From Clostridiaceae bacterium (GTDB lineage Bacteria; Bacillota; Clostridia; Lachnospirales; Lachnospiraceae), in NCBI GenBank assembly GCA_009911305.1, contig QXXC01000016.1, positions 20,274 to 84,273 of the forward strand: a stretch of DNA of 64,000 nucleotides, given 5' to 3'. Below are positions 55,887 through 64,000 of the stretch, in pieces (the first letter of the stretch is position 1; each line of letters begins with the position of its first letter). The notes beneath the pieces are model-generated. The model had not been told where the DNA came from and did not search any database. It saw nothing but the letters and a program-made list of their open reading frames with translations. The position numbers were made by a program, and so were the translations under genes.

Positions 55887-56920
55887 CTTTCTTCCTGATT
55901 AAATGTATCCTCCAGTTGGCTCATCAGCGACCGAAGGGTTGATACCACCTTGTCATAATCCATCCGCTTGGGGCCGATGATCCCGATCGTGCCCCGCAGG
56001 CCTCCTCCCAATTCATAATTGGCAGTTACCACGCTGCAGTCCTTCATGGACTGCACCGGCGTCTCATTTCCAATATAAACCTGAATCCCGTTCTTCTTCT
56101 CCGCATCCGCGTCATTTGACAGGAGTTCTTTTAAAAGCTCCTTCTGCTCCAGCGTGCCGAGAAGCTGGCTGGCCCGCTCTCCGTCGCTCAGCTCCGGATA
56201 TTTAAAAATATTCGTCGCGCCCTCGGTGTAAATCTGCAGATCCTCCTCATTGGCCCGGATAGCCTCCGCCACCTCATTCAGGACCAGATCCACCACCTCG
56301 CGCCTCGGGCCCGCCTGCTCCTTCATCCGGCTGATCACATCCAGATTGATCTGCTCAATCGTCAGGCCGATCAGGCTGTTGTTCAGAAGGATATTCAGAT
56401 TCAGGATATCCTCGTCCGTCAGTTCCGCGTCCAGGCGGGCAATGGAATTCTTAATGATATTTCCCTCCAGGACGGTTACAATCAGAAGCTTTCCCGCCTC
56501 CACTCTGGAGAGCTGGATAAACTTCAGCTTTGTCCGGCGGTACTGGGGACCGCTGATCAGCGTGGCGTAATTGGTGTTTGCCGCTAACAGCCTTGCGAGC
56601 TGCTTCAGCAGAAGCTCCACCCGATCCACGCGCTGTATCACCATGTCGCGCATCTGCGTCACTTCATGCTCCTTCTCCTGGATGAGCTGATCCACATAGA
56701 AGCGGTATCCCTTGTCAGAGGGTATCCGTCCCGCCGAGGTATGAGGCTGCATAATGTACCCCATCTCCTCCAGATCCGACATCTCATTCCGAATCGTTGC
56801 CGAGCTGAGCTGCAAATCCGAGTATTTCGATATGGTTCTGGAACCAACCGGCTCGCCCGTCTCCAGGTAAGTCTGAATAATGGCTTTCAGTATCCGTATC
56901 TTTCTCGCGTCCAGCCCCAT
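55883..56920 (-). CDS. hrcA: Heat-inducible transcription repressor HrcA
   Basis: This 345-residue repressor starts at ATG 56920 (MGLDARKIRILKAIIQTYLE); GTG 56929 is in frame. The winged-helix domain contains TGEPVGSRTIS and LSSATIRNEMSDLEEMGYI, followed by HTSAGRIPSDKGYRFYVD, then the GAF-like and dimerisation domains ending in GIIGPKRMDY. It binds the CIRCE site upstream and, with GroEL help, represses the operon at normal temperature. Confidence 0.97.
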   Translation of the reverse strand: MGLDARKIRILKAIIQTYLETGEPVGSRTISKYSDLQLSSATIRNEMSDLEEMGYIMQPHTSAGRIPSDKGYRFYVDQLIQEKEHEVTQMRDMVIQRVDRVELLLKQLARLLAANTNYATLISGPQYRRTKLKFIQLSRVEAGKLLIVTVLEGNIIKNSIARLDAELTDEDILNLNILLNNSLIGLTIEQINLDVISRMKEQAGPRREVVDLVLNEVAEAIRANEEDLQIYTEGATNIFKYPELSDGERASQLLGTLEQKELLKELLSNDADAEKKNGIQVYIGNETPVQSMKDCSVVTANYELGGGLRGTIGIIGPKRMDYDKVVSTLRSLMSQLEDTFNQEER

Positions 56921-57026
56921 GCGCCGCACATCCTTTCTTCATACGCCGGCCTTCCTCCTGCGCGCTGGCCTGTTCAGCGGTTATCAGAAGACACTGAACG
57001 GGGAAATGCCGGGTAATTTGTTTTTG

Positions 57027-57053
57027 TTAGCACTCGTTCATGTGGAGTGCTAA
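57027..57053 (-). promoter_or_regulatory. CIRCE operator
   Basis: TTAGCACTC (57027-57035), nine bases, GAGTGCTAA (57045-57053): a perfect match to the HrcA-binding consensus, between the promoter and hrcA. Confidence 0.97.
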
Positions 57054-57067
57054 CATCTACAATTCAT

Positions 57068-57096
57068 ACTATATTACTTGTGCGTGCGTTTGTCAA
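57068..57096 (-). promoter_or_regulatory. Promoter of the hrcA operon
   Basis: A perfect TTGACA (57096-57091) and TATAGT (57073-57068) with 17-base spacing on the minus strand. The CIRCE site lies at the start of the transcript. Confidence 0.9.
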
Positions 57097-57224
57097 CCTG
57101 TTTTTTTAATTTTTGCGGATTTTGCGGTCTGCGCGCCCCGCAGAGCGTGCGGCTGCCCGCCGCCCGGCAGAGAGGGGAACCGTAACAAAATTTACCTGAA
57201 ACCCCCTCATTTTCCCACTTTTAC

Positions 57225-57252
57225 TTGACATTTAACAGTTTTGTAATATAAT
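57225..57252 (+). promoter_or_regulatory. Promoter of the 3D-domain protein gene
   Basis: Perfect TTGACA (57225-57230) and perfect TATAAT (57247-57252) with a 16-base spacer. Confidence 0.9.
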
Positions 57253-57291
57253 AGTAATGTATCTATTAATTAACGGATTGTGAGGAACATC

Positions 57292-57999
57292 ATGAAAGCA
57301 AGAATAAGCCATGGATTTTCCGCAGTGATCCTGGCTGTCTGTTTTGTGTGGATCGCCGCTTTCTCTTCCTTTGCCTCTGTGGACGGGGCGCTGTCGGAGG
57401 CGGGGGAGTCGGTTATCAGCGGATGGGCAGCCGATGCGGAGCATCCTGACAAGAGCGTTCCTGTCGTCCTCTGTGTATACACGGATGGAAGCAGAGAACC
57501 GCAAGAACTTGTAAAAGTGACTGCAGACCAATACCGTACTGACTTGACAAATTCTGCTGCGAATGGAAAACATGCATTCTCCTATAAGGTTGACTGGGAC
57601 AAGCTCGAAGGGCATTCCTTTATGATTGAAGCCTATGCCGAAACCGATGAAGGCAGAGTGCGCTTATACGGTTCTCTCCGATATACAAAAAAGGAAGCTG
57701 CTGTCACGGTCGCCGCCACCGGTTCCGGGCCGTCCGGGAATACCGGGCCGGGCTCGAAGGAAACGACGCAGGATACGGCCAGGCGCGGCGCTCTCCTGGG
57801 GATTTTTGAGACAACAGCGTACTGCACATGTAAGCAGTGCTGTCCGAACGGGACGGCTCTCACGTATTCCGGGACCGTTCCCAAGGCGAACCATACGATC
57901 TCGGCTGATATCACGAAATATCCCCTTGGAACCAAACTGATGATCGGCGATGTGGTTTATACCGTGGAGGATATCGGCTCCACGATCGTCGGCAACCGC
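57292..57999 (+). other. Domain note: region coding signal peptide to 3D core
   Basis: Within the gene at 57292-58077, the first 35 codons form a signal peptide (ILAVCFVWIAAFSSFAS). Codons about 45-125 form a beta-rich domain of unknown type, codons 130-160 a Gly/Ser/Thr linker, and the 3D domain begins near codon 165 with FETTAYCTCKQCC. Confidence 0.6.
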
Positions 58000-58077
58000 C
58001 TTGACATTTATTTTTCGACGCACGAAGAGGCTCTGGACTATGGAGTGCAGTCGGTCGAGGTCTATGCAGTGGAATAA
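57292..58077 (+). CDS. Secreted 3D-domain protein (lytic-transglycosylase-like)
   Basis: This 261-residue protein starts at ATG 57292 (GAGG six bases upstream); GTG 57280 is in frame. After a signal peptide and an N-terminal domain, the C-terminal 100 residues match the 3D domain named for three aspartates: ISADITKYPLG, VVYTVEDIGS and NRLDIYF. This is the fold of MltA-like transglycosylases and of resuscitation-factor-like Sps/YabE proteins. It probably acts on peptidoglycan. Extra cysteines (CTCKQCC) are unusual for the group. It is convergent with the amidase gene. Confidence 0.88.
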   Translation: MKARISHGFSAVILAVCFVWIAAFSSFASVDGALSEAGESVISGWAADAEHPDKSVPVVLCVYTDGSREPQELVKVTADQYRTDLTNSAANGKHAFSYKVDWDKLEGHSFMIEAYAETDEGRVRLYGSLRYTKKEAAVTVAATGSGPSGNTGPGSKETTQDTARRGALLGIFETTAYCTCKQCCPNGTALTYSGTVPKANHTISADITKYPLGTKLMIGDVVYTVEDIGSTIVGNRLDIYFSTHEEALDYGVQSVEVYAVE

Positions 58078-58086
58078 CGGATACAT

Positions 58087-58123
58087 AAAAAGAGCGGAGG
58101 CGCAGAAGCCCCCCGCTCTTTTT
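58087..58123. terminator. Bidirectional terminator
   Basis: AAAAAGAGCGG (58087-58097) and CCGCTCTTTTT (58113-58123) are perfect complements. The hairpin lies between the convergent 3D-protein and amidase genes and serves both strands. Confidence 0.93.
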
Positions 58124-58132
58124 ATGCATCTG

Positions 58133-58942
58133 TTACGCTTCCTCCACGTACCAGATTTCCTGCGCGCCGTTTTCCCTGCTGTGCCAGCACGCGCCCTCCA
58201 GCGGTCCGCCGGCCGTGTTGTCCAGAAAATACCAGTCGCCCGGTTCGTCCCCTGACACGACCCGCTCCCCGTTCCAGCGCTGCCAGCCTGTGATCATCAG
58301 CCCGTCCCCTGTAAATAAATACCAGTGATGGTTGATCAAAAGCCATTGATTCGCCGCGTACGTTCCATCCTCCTTCCTGTAGCGGTAGCGCCCGTTTTCG
58401 AGCCTCTCCCATCCGGGCTGTGACGGCGCAGGCGGCATACACAGGGTATCTTTAAATGCCTCCCAGGTATGGCCTGTATGGTTGTATACAAACGGATTCG
58501 GACATATTTTTCCGGTGACGTCATAATGCCGCACCACATGATCCGCCCGGATATGGTACTTCTCCATCAGCATCCGCGTCAGCTCAGACGCAGAGCGGAC
58601 CGTGGCATCCTCAAAATACCAGTCCCGGCTGTCCGCCGCCTTGCTGCCTTTATTGCGCACGCACAGCTCAATGCCGATGCTGTTGGAATTGCGGCACTCG
58701 TCATGCCGGTATGATTTTGCGCCGCAGTGCCAGGCGATATTCTTTTCCTCAACGGACTGCCATATTTCCCCGTCAAAGCCCACAAAATAATGCGCGCTGG
58801 CCCCGATGTAGCGGCTGGCGTAATACTCGCAGTTCGCCTTTGCGCCCCCGGTGGCCCCTACATAGTGGATCACGATGTAGCGGATGCGGGATGCGGAGCC
58901 GTTTGAATAATTATAGGGAGTCAGCAGACGATTTATATCCAT
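58133..58942 (-). CDS. N-acetylmuramoyl-L-alanine amidase with wall-binding repeats
   Basis: This 269-residue protein has an Amidase_2 domain (about 15-165): IRYIVIHYVGATGG with the first zinc histidine, GASAHYFVGFDGEIWQ, NSIGIELCV, and HYDVTGKICPNPF with the second histidine. The C-terminal 90 residues carry aromatic repeats (GRYRYRKEDGTYAANQW, HWYLFTGDGLMITGWQ) like those at the end of the 1,382-residue surface protein. It lacks a signal peptide, so it resembles a phage endolysin that needs a holin. It starts two bases after the 52-residue gene. Confidence 0.92.
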   Translation of the reverse strand: MDINRLLTPYNYSNGSASRIRYIVIHYVGATGGAKANCEYYASRYIGASAHYFVGFDGEIWQSVEEKNIAWHCGAKSYRHDECRNSNSIGIELCVRNKGSKAADSRDWYFEDATVRSASELTRMLMEKYHIRADHVVRHYDVTGKICPNPFVYNHTGHTWEAFKDTLCMPPAPSQPGWERLENGRYRYRKEDGTYAANQWLLINHHWYLFTGDGLMITGWQRWNGERVVSGDEPGDWYFLDNTAGGPLEGACWHSRENGAQEIWYVEEA

Positions 58943-58944
58943 AA

Positions 58945-59103
58945 TCAGATCCCCTCCATTCTTCCGGAAAATCCCATTTCATCCACATCAAAGCTTTCCC
59001 GGAATTTTTTCAGCATCTCAGCCGACATCTCCTTTACCGCCTCCTGCAGGGCTTTGAGCTCGATTTTGCTCATATTTTTTGTATTAAAACTTTTTAACGC
59101 CAT
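58945..59103 (-). CDS. 52-residue protein preceding the amidase
   Basis: ATG 59103 has AAGGAA seven bases upstream. The product is a charged helical peptide (MALKSFNTKN..., then KIELKALQEAVKEMSAEMLK, end MGFSGRMEGI) with no membrane helix. The gene is too short for ordinary gene callers. The two-base gap to the amidase and the good ribosome site support it as real. Phage lysis cassettes often carry such a small partner; its function here is unknown. Confidence 0.6.
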   Translation of the reverse strand: MALKSFNTKNMSKIELKALQEAVKEMSAEMLKKFRESFDVDEMGFSGRMEGI

Positions 59104-59213
59104 AAAACGATTCCTTTTTTATATTGTCCCTATATTCTATGCACCCTGTGGACATGGCGCGCCGGTTTTCTGCCGGATTTTCGTTTCCGGCCCCTTTGGT
59201 GCGTACATTCATA

Positions 59214-60320
59214 CTATTCATCCGCTTCCCTCTCCCGGATTTCCTCCTGCTCAGGGAGCTCCTCCTGCCCGCGCTGCTCCGCTTTTTCCCTGTTGCGCTT
59301 CTGCAGGGCGGCCTTCAAGCGCTCAATATGGTACTTTTTATATTCCATGGTGGAGTGGAAATAATAGTCCATGGTAATCTTGATATCCGAATGGCCCAGG
59401 ATCTCGCTGAGCGTCTTCGGATCCATCCCGATTGTGATGCAGCGGGTGGCAAAGGTATGGCGAAGGGAATGGAAATTCAGGTAGCGGACGCCCGCCGCCA
59501 TGGTATATCTCCTGTACTGATACTGGAAGGTTCTCGGCTCCATGGGAAGCTGCGCATCGCCGGAGAGAAAAAACTGTTCCGGCTTCGACTTTTTTTCATA
59601 TTCGCGGATATACGGAAGCAAAAAAGACGGCACCGGAACAAGACGGTTGGAAGAATTGCTTTTAGGCGCTGTAATAATCAGATTGGAATGGGGCCCGGGA
59701 GCCGTATCCGAGGCCCGGGGGAGATTGGGGACGAACCCGTTTAAGTTCCCCTTCACCCCGGCCGTTTCCCAGGCCCGGCTGGTGCGGGAAAGGCGCTGCG
59801 TCGTGTATTTTACATGGATAAAGCCCTCCTCTGTATTCATATTTTCCCATTTCAGAGCGCAGATTTCCCCCAGACGCAGGCCGGTGTACAGGCATAAGTA
59901 AATTCCCACAGTGGTGATATTGATATGGCGCTTCATATATGCCTCCAGCGTCTGCTGCTCCTCCTCCGAATACACCTGCACCACATTTTTCTGCTTTTTC
60001 AGGCCCGGGAGAATGTGCACCTCCCGCCCGATCAGGCGTCTCTGATAGGCGTCGTTCATCACAGCGTTGACAATCATAATCATACAGCGGATGCTGCCCT
60101 CAGACAGAAGCCCCTCTGCCTCCATCTGAAACAGGATCTCCCTGTATTCCTTCAAACGCTCGATGCTCACATCCTGCACGCATTCCCCCTGGAAATAGGG
60201 AATAATATACTTGCAGGACATCCGGTAGTATTTCACATACGTGGACGGCGCGCGCATCATCTTAATCTCCTCCAGCCAGGACAGCAGAACCTCATTGAAT
60301 TGTTTTTCTTCCTTTCTCAT
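59214..60320 (-). CDS. Tyrosine recombinase (phage-integrase family)
   Basis: This 368-residue protein starts at ATG 60320 (MRKEEKQFNEVLLSWLEE) behind GGAGG; a longer frame to 60473 has no ribosome site. It has a SAM-like N-terminal core-binding domain (APSTYVKYYRMSCKYIIPYF) and a catalytic domain with Arg in TGLRLGEICALKW, His-x-x-Arg in HSLRHTFATR, His in LGHSDI and the tyrosine nucleophile in ITMDYYFHST. All catalytic residues are present. It lies beside the endolysin-like amidase without other phage genes, suggesting a degraded prophage or a stand-alone recombinase. No attachment repeats were found. Confidence 0.9.
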   Translation of the reverse strand: MRKEEKQFNEVLLSWLEEIKMMRAPSTYVKYYRMSCKYIIPYFQGECVQDVSIERLKEYREILFQMEAEGLLSEGSIRCMIMIVNAVMNDAYQRRLIGREVHILPGLKKQKNVVQVYSEEEQQTLEAYMKRHINITTVGIYLCLYTGLRLGEICALKWENMNTEEGFIHVKYTTQRLSRTSRAWETAGVKGNLNGFVPNLPRASDTAPGPHSNLIITAPKSNSSNRLVPVPSFLLPYIREYEKKSKPEQFFLSGDAQLPMEPRTFQYQYRRYTMAAGVRYLNFHSLRHTFATRCITIGMDPKTLSEILGHSDIKITMDYYFHSTMEYKKYHIERLKAALQKRNREKAEQRGQEELPEQEEIREREADE

Positions 60321-60672
60321 TTGTACATCCTCCGTAAAATATTTATGTACCCTCAGAATCCCGCCGCACCTGGATTTGCGGTGATGTTTGTCCGGGACGC
60401 ACAAATTTACGGGGCGTACGCAAAACGTACGCGGATTCCATCTGGATGCGTCCGGCACAAAATCAGCAGCCAAGGCAGGTATGGAAAGACTTCCGGGAGC
60501 GCATGTCTGATAGCCTTTTACAAGGACACGAAATGTTTGCCCCTCTCTCCCCCTGTCGCCAAACGGAGGATTCTATCCATATTATCCGTTTGTTGATAAG
60601 GTCTATTATAAAACAGGGACTTTCGCGCGTGTTGCGCGGCTTGAAAGCGAAGGCGGGAAAACGCAGAAAAAC
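60321..60672. other. Upstream region of the recombinase gene
   Basis: It contains a perfect dyad GCGTACG-N5-CGTACGC at 60414-60432, about 95 bases before the recombinase start, a possible recombinase or repressor site. The rest shows no credible gene and only weak promoter-like sequences. Confidence 0.45.
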
Positions 60673-60701
60673 AAAAAAGGCATACGTTCTCAGTATGCCT
60701 T
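60673..60701 (-). terminator. Terminator of the chemoreceptor gene
   Basis: AAGGCATAC (60677-60685) and GTATGCCTT (60693-60701) are perfect complements, followed on the minus strand by a run of T. It lies about 150 bases after the stop. Confidence 0.85.
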
Positions 60702-60847
60702 AAGAATCGCCGGATCATAATTGGTTCTGTTTCTGGAAAACAAATCCCCGGCAGAAACCTTTTGTACGGCTTTTGCCAGGGATTGATGATGCCAGGAATG
60801 AATGTTCAGATACGCTCTGGTGTTTCATCCGGCGGAGATGCAACACC

Positions 60848-62521
60848 TTAGCCCATCCGACGGAGATGGAAGGTTTTGACGAGCTGCTTCAATGCATTGG
60901 CCTGCGCGCTGAGCTCCTGGCTGGCAGCCGCGCTCTCCTCAGCGGTAGAAGAATTGGTCTGTACGACACTGGTAATCTGCCCGATCTGATTCTCGATTTG
61001 TCCCACTGCCTCTGCCTCGGTCTGCGCGTCAGCGGCAATCCCGTTGATGGTTTCCACAACCTCATGCGCCCCTGACACTACATTTTCCAGTTGTTTTGCG
61101 GTGGCATCCGCAATTTGCGTCCCCTGGTTCACCGCGGCAATGGAACGCCCAATCAGAGCCGACGTAGATTGAGACGCTTGTGCGCTCTTGGCAGCCAGGT
61201 TGCGGACTTCATCGGCAACCACGGCAAATCCCTTGCCCGCCGCGCCGGCGCGGGCGGCCTCCACAGCGGCATTCAGGGCAAGGATGTTGGTCTGGAAAGC
61301 AATATCCTCAATGGTTTTAATGATTTTCTCAATCTCACTGGAGCTGTCGGAAATCTCTCGCATAGCCGTTATCATTTCCTGCATCTTTTGATTTCCCTCG
61401 ACAAGCTGGCCGCCCATCCCGCGGACCTGCTCCCGCGCCCGCTCAACGCTTCCTGCCGTCTGCCTGGCGCTCTCCGTAACAGAACGGATCGCCTTCTCCA
61501 ATTCCGCCACAACGCCCGTCTGCTCCATAGAACCCTGGCTGAGCGCCTGAGAAGCGGCGGACATCTGCTGCGCCCCGCCGGAGACATACTCCGCGCTGGT
61601 GACGATCTGCCCCACTGTGGTATTGAGTTTCTCCAGAATATCATTCAGGGATATACGGATAGCGGCAAAATCGCCGATATACTCCTGGGTAATCTGCGAC
61701 GTCAGATCCCCGCCGGCGATGGCTTCCAGCATATCCGATATTTCTCCTATATAATTTCTCAGGCGGATGATCGTATGATCAAAGCTTTTCGACAGGAGCC
61801 CGATCTCATCATCCGAATCAATCCCCACTGTCATCGTCAGGTGTTCATTCACCCCCAGCTCCCCCTGTTCCAGCGTCTGCGCCAGTATGGTCAGGCGGGA
61901 GAGAGGGTTGGAAACCGTCCTTCTTATATAGGCTCCGACAATCCAAATTCCGATAATAATCAGCACAACGCCGGCTAAACAGGACAGCACGACCGTCAGT
62001 CCAATCTGCCGCGCGACAGAAGCCATGGAGATTCCGGCAAAAATCAGACCGTCGATCTGGCCGTCGGCATCATATGTAGGGACATAGGAGCAGAGATGCG
62101 CCTCCCCTAAAATAACCGCCTGCCCCACATAGCTTTTGCCCTGTTTCAGCACGATATCCGCAACATCGCCCGAGAGGCGGGTACCCACAGCCCTCTGCCC
62201 GTTCTGCTGAATGGTCGTATACGCCCGTTCATCCCCGTGAAAAATAGTAAACTCACATCCCATTTCTTTCTTGAGCGCATCTAAAAGCCCTGTCTTGTCA
62301 TCATCGCCGGAATAGCCGGCCAGCTCAGAGGAGAGTACATTCGTGGCGCTTACACATTCCTTTTGCAGCATAGATTTGGTGAGCCGGTAGAACATCAGCA
62401 CACACAGCGCAACCACCAGGGTGATACTCACCCCCAGCATGGCCGCAACCAGGTTGCCCACCTTACGGCCAATACGTCTGATCTTTTTCTTGTCGTTTTT
62501 ACTTTCTGTGATCGATACCAT
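60848..62521 (-). CDS. Methyl-accepting chemotaxis protein
   Basis: This 557-residue chemoreceptor has a first membrane helix ([24 protein letters not shown], about 20-43), a single-Cache-type extracellular sensor (about 45-170, with [17 protein letters not shown] and [13 protein letters not shown]), a second helix ([20 protein letters not shown]), a HAMP linker and the cytoplasmic signalling hairpin. The hairpin tip is a near-consensus [15 protein letters not shown] / [12 protein letters not shown]. It would signal to CheA/CheW, which are not in this window. It is a single-gene unit; an extended -10 (TGGTATACT) lies near 62630. Confidence 0.95.
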   Translation of the reverse strand: MVSITESKNDKKKIRRIGRKVGNLVAAMLGVSITLVVALCVLMFYRLTKSMLQKECVSATNVLSSELAGYSGDDDKTGLLDALKKEMGCEFTIFHGDERAYTTIQQNGQRAVGTRLSGDVADIVLKQGKSYVGQAVILGEAHLCSYVPTYDADGQIDGLIFAGISMASVARQIGLTVVLSCLAGVVLIIIGIWIVGAYIRRTVSNPLSRLTILAQTLEQGELGVNEHLTMTVGIDSDDEIGLLSKSFDHTIIRLRNYIGEISDMLEAIAGGDLTSQITQEYIGDFAAIRISLNDILEKLNTTVGQIVTSAEYVSGGAQQMSAASQALSQGSMEQTGVVAELEKAIRSVTESARQTAGSVERAREQVRGMGGQLVEGNQKMQEMITAMREISDSSSEIEKIIKTIEDIAFQTNILALNAAVEAARAGAAGKGFAVVADEVRNLAAKSAQASQSTSALIGRSIAAVNQGTQIADATAKQLENVVSGAHEVVETINGIAADAQTEAEAVGQIENQIGQITSVVQTNSSTAEESAAASQELSAQANALKQLVKTFHLRRMG

Positions 62522-62709
62522 ATATTTTACTCCTGAACGAAAATATAATGCGGGCTGTTTCCGTTTGAGAACAGCTCTTTAAGGCCTCCTTGTGCTCCTG
62601 CTGCGCTGGCAGATAACTGGCCCGGCACCAGTATACCACAGATTTCCGGTAAAGGGAATTACCCTTTTATATTTTTCCGATGCTATTTTTCTGATGCTAA
62701 CTGGAAATT

Positions 62710-63227
62710 TTACAAATCGCGAACGCGGAGTTCCGGAAAGTTCGGATATGTCTCAGAATGTGAGTTCAAAGCAGCGCAAATCTTCATCAAATCAGCCGGT
62801 CCCTGTACCTGTATCCCCATCCCGCCCAATTCCACCGCAGGTCTTATATCTGTCTCATACCGGTCCCCAATCGACAGCATATGTTTCAATTCGATCTTTC
62901 TGCGTTTCGCCAGCGCTCTCATTTCCCTCCTTTTTTAAACCCATTCTCCGCATAACAGCGATCACTGCATACAATCTCCTCAAAGAAGCGCCATGCATCG
63001 CCCGGTATTCCGCTGTCCATAAAAAATTCCGTGGCAGATTTCGACTGTCTGAATACAACCGGAAAAATACCGTGATTTTCAAAAATACGGATGGTTTCTT
63101 CCGCTGATACTGAATAAAAGTCCGAATAAAAATCCACCTGGAGCTTATAATTGAAATCCATCACATCATGTAAATCATACAATGTCCCGTCCAGGTCCAA
63201 AATAATCAACTGAATCCGTCTTCCCAT
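62710..63227 (-). pseudogene. HAD-family phosphatase, split and internally deleted
   Basis: Two adjacent frames make up one broken gene. The first (63227-62919, MGRRIQLIILDLDGTLYD...) has HAD motif I, DLDGTLYD, and a helical cap. It ends after GFKKGGK. The second (62922-62710, MRALAKRRKIELKHM...) overlaps it by four bases and supplies motif IV, SIGDRYETDIRPA. Motifs II and III and about 60 residues between the cap and motif IV are missing compared with YjjG-like HAD hydrolases. The product is therefore probably inactive. A good GGAGG precedes the second frame, so translation of the fragment is possible. Confidence 0.7.
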
Positions 63228-63385
63228 CTCTCTCCTACAGCCCTGACGGCTCTGTGCCAAGCGCTTCGTCCACTGTTAAGCCGTCATAATAAATACTCAT
63301 AATGCACTCCCTGCACCCAGTGACGTTTTTTAAAGGACTTTTTTAATCAAGTTCACAGAAAATTTACATTTCAGGGCAAAAAATA

Positions 63386-63417
63386 AGGCCAGGAACCTGT
63401 TTTTAGATTCCTGGCCT
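63386..63417 (-). terminator. Terminator after the Rpn-like fragment
   Basis: AGGCCAGGAA (63386-63395) pairs with TTCCTGGCCT (63408-63417). On the minus strand a T-rich tract follows. Confidence 0.85.
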
Positions 63418-63428
63418 ACGGTTTTGTT

Positions 63429-63896
63429 TTATGCTGTCCGTTCTGCTTTCAATTTTTTCACTTCGTCAAGAGGAAGTCCTGCATATTCCGCAATTTTTTC
63501 AAGTGTCAACATTCCATCTTCCAACATTCTTTTAGCAACCTCTTTCAAAGATTCTTTTCTCATATCCTCCATCATTTTACACATTTCCTGAACTCCTTTC
63601 GGGTTTTCCTTCAAATATCTTGTTCGTTCTGCCATCAGTTCAAAATTCATATCAGCCGCTTGGGTACAGTTAAAATCGTGCATGAGTTTTCCTATATCGG
63701 ATTCTCCACGATATTCACCATTTACATAAAGAATATGCTCCCCATCTTCAAAAGATTTACCCGTTGCAAGGTTGATTCGCTCAACCGGATAAACTGCTTT
63801 GCCCTGACCATAAAAATCTTTTTCAATGATAAAGATTGTATATGTGTCTGGCAATTCTTTAAATTCCTGACCTGCATCGAGATTCTCTATATCCAT
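63429..63896 (-). pseudogene. Rpn/PDDEXK-family nuclease, 5'-truncated
   Basis: The 155-residue frame matches the C-terminal half of Rpn-type PD-(D/E)XK nuclease/transposase-like proteins: LPDTYTIFIIEKDFYG, YVNGEYRGESDIGKLMHDF, MCKMMEDMRKESLKE and a C-terminal GLPLDEVKKLK. Upstream of ATG 63896 the frame continues as SLDFNSSV, family-like sequence, then reaches a stop in AT-rich DNA. The catalytic N-terminal half is therefore absent from the window. The strong AT shift at 63900-64000 marks a junction, with repeated AAATCCAAA/TTTGGATTT motifs. Confidence 0.7.
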
Positions 63897-64000
63897 TACA
63901 CTTGAGTTGAAATCTAAACTTTTGGATTTTTATCATTATCCAAACCATTATAAAATCCAAACTTTTTAAAAAGTATTTAATTCTTAATACTTTCCAAATA

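Overview
The window reads as a chromosomal segment from a GC-rich clostridium, most likely a gut Lachnospiraceae. The evidence is the clostridial gene set (hrcA-grpE-dnaK-dnaJ under CIRCE control, rpsO-pnp, DUF1292, rubrerythrin, WYL regulators), strong GGAGG-type ribosome binding sites, canonical sigma-A promoters, and a base composition that I judge by eye to be in the mid-50s % GC. Nearly all genes lie on the minus strand.

Layout. (1) 1-14.2 kb: a three-gene surface operon: a secreted protein with two DUF6273-like domains, a 1,382-residue secreted protein with GLUG-like and cell-wall-binding repeats, and the first 2,636 residues of a giant SpaA/Cna-B-type surface protein that runs off the left edge. 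(2) 14.68-14.87 kb: tRNA-Leu(AAG) with promoter and terminator. (3) 15.05-26.25 kb: a tight nine-gene minus-strand operon and the most unusual region here. It holds three divergent dynamin-like GTPases, a small membrane protein carrying seven consecutive Tyr-x-Asp/Asn triplets, a radical SAM/SPASM enzyme, a B12-binding radical SAM enzyme, a glycine-rich membrane protein, a hydrophobic unknown, and a terminal WYL regulator. A consensus promoter with an operator-like dyad precedes it. (4) 26.3-30.3 kb: a response regulator and a hybrid histidine kinase. (5) 30.7-35.6 kb: DUF1292 protein, membrane protein, CobO, UvrD-like helicase, gltX. (6) 35.7-36.3 kb: a nest of palindromic repeats. (7) 36.3-42.9 kb: mgtE with a leader ORF, then an ABC export-type locus. 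(8) 43-47.5 kb: pnp, rpsO, a monooxygenase-like protein and a second WYL regulator. (9) 47.5-48.3 kb: a gene-free stretch with two more long hairpin elements. (10) 48.3-57.1 kb: L,D-transpeptidase, DUF805 protein, rubrerythrin, and the hrcA heat-shock operon. (11) 57.2-60.5 kb: 3D-domain protein, amidase, 52-residue protein, tyrosine recombinase. (12) 60.8-64 kb: a chemoreceptor, a broken HAD phosphatase gene and a 5'-truncated Rpn/PDDEXK nuclease gene.

How the parts fit. The 15-26 kb operon looks like a self-contained system: GTPases that could act at membranes, a peptide-like substrate with two radical SAM tailoring enzymes, two hydrophobic proteins and a regulator. A stress or phage-response role is my inference; the sequence does not prove it. 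The intergenic spaces carry at least three families of self-complementary repeats. One has three copies whose outer arms differ in sequence yet stay perfectly complementary, which argues that the structure itself is maintained.
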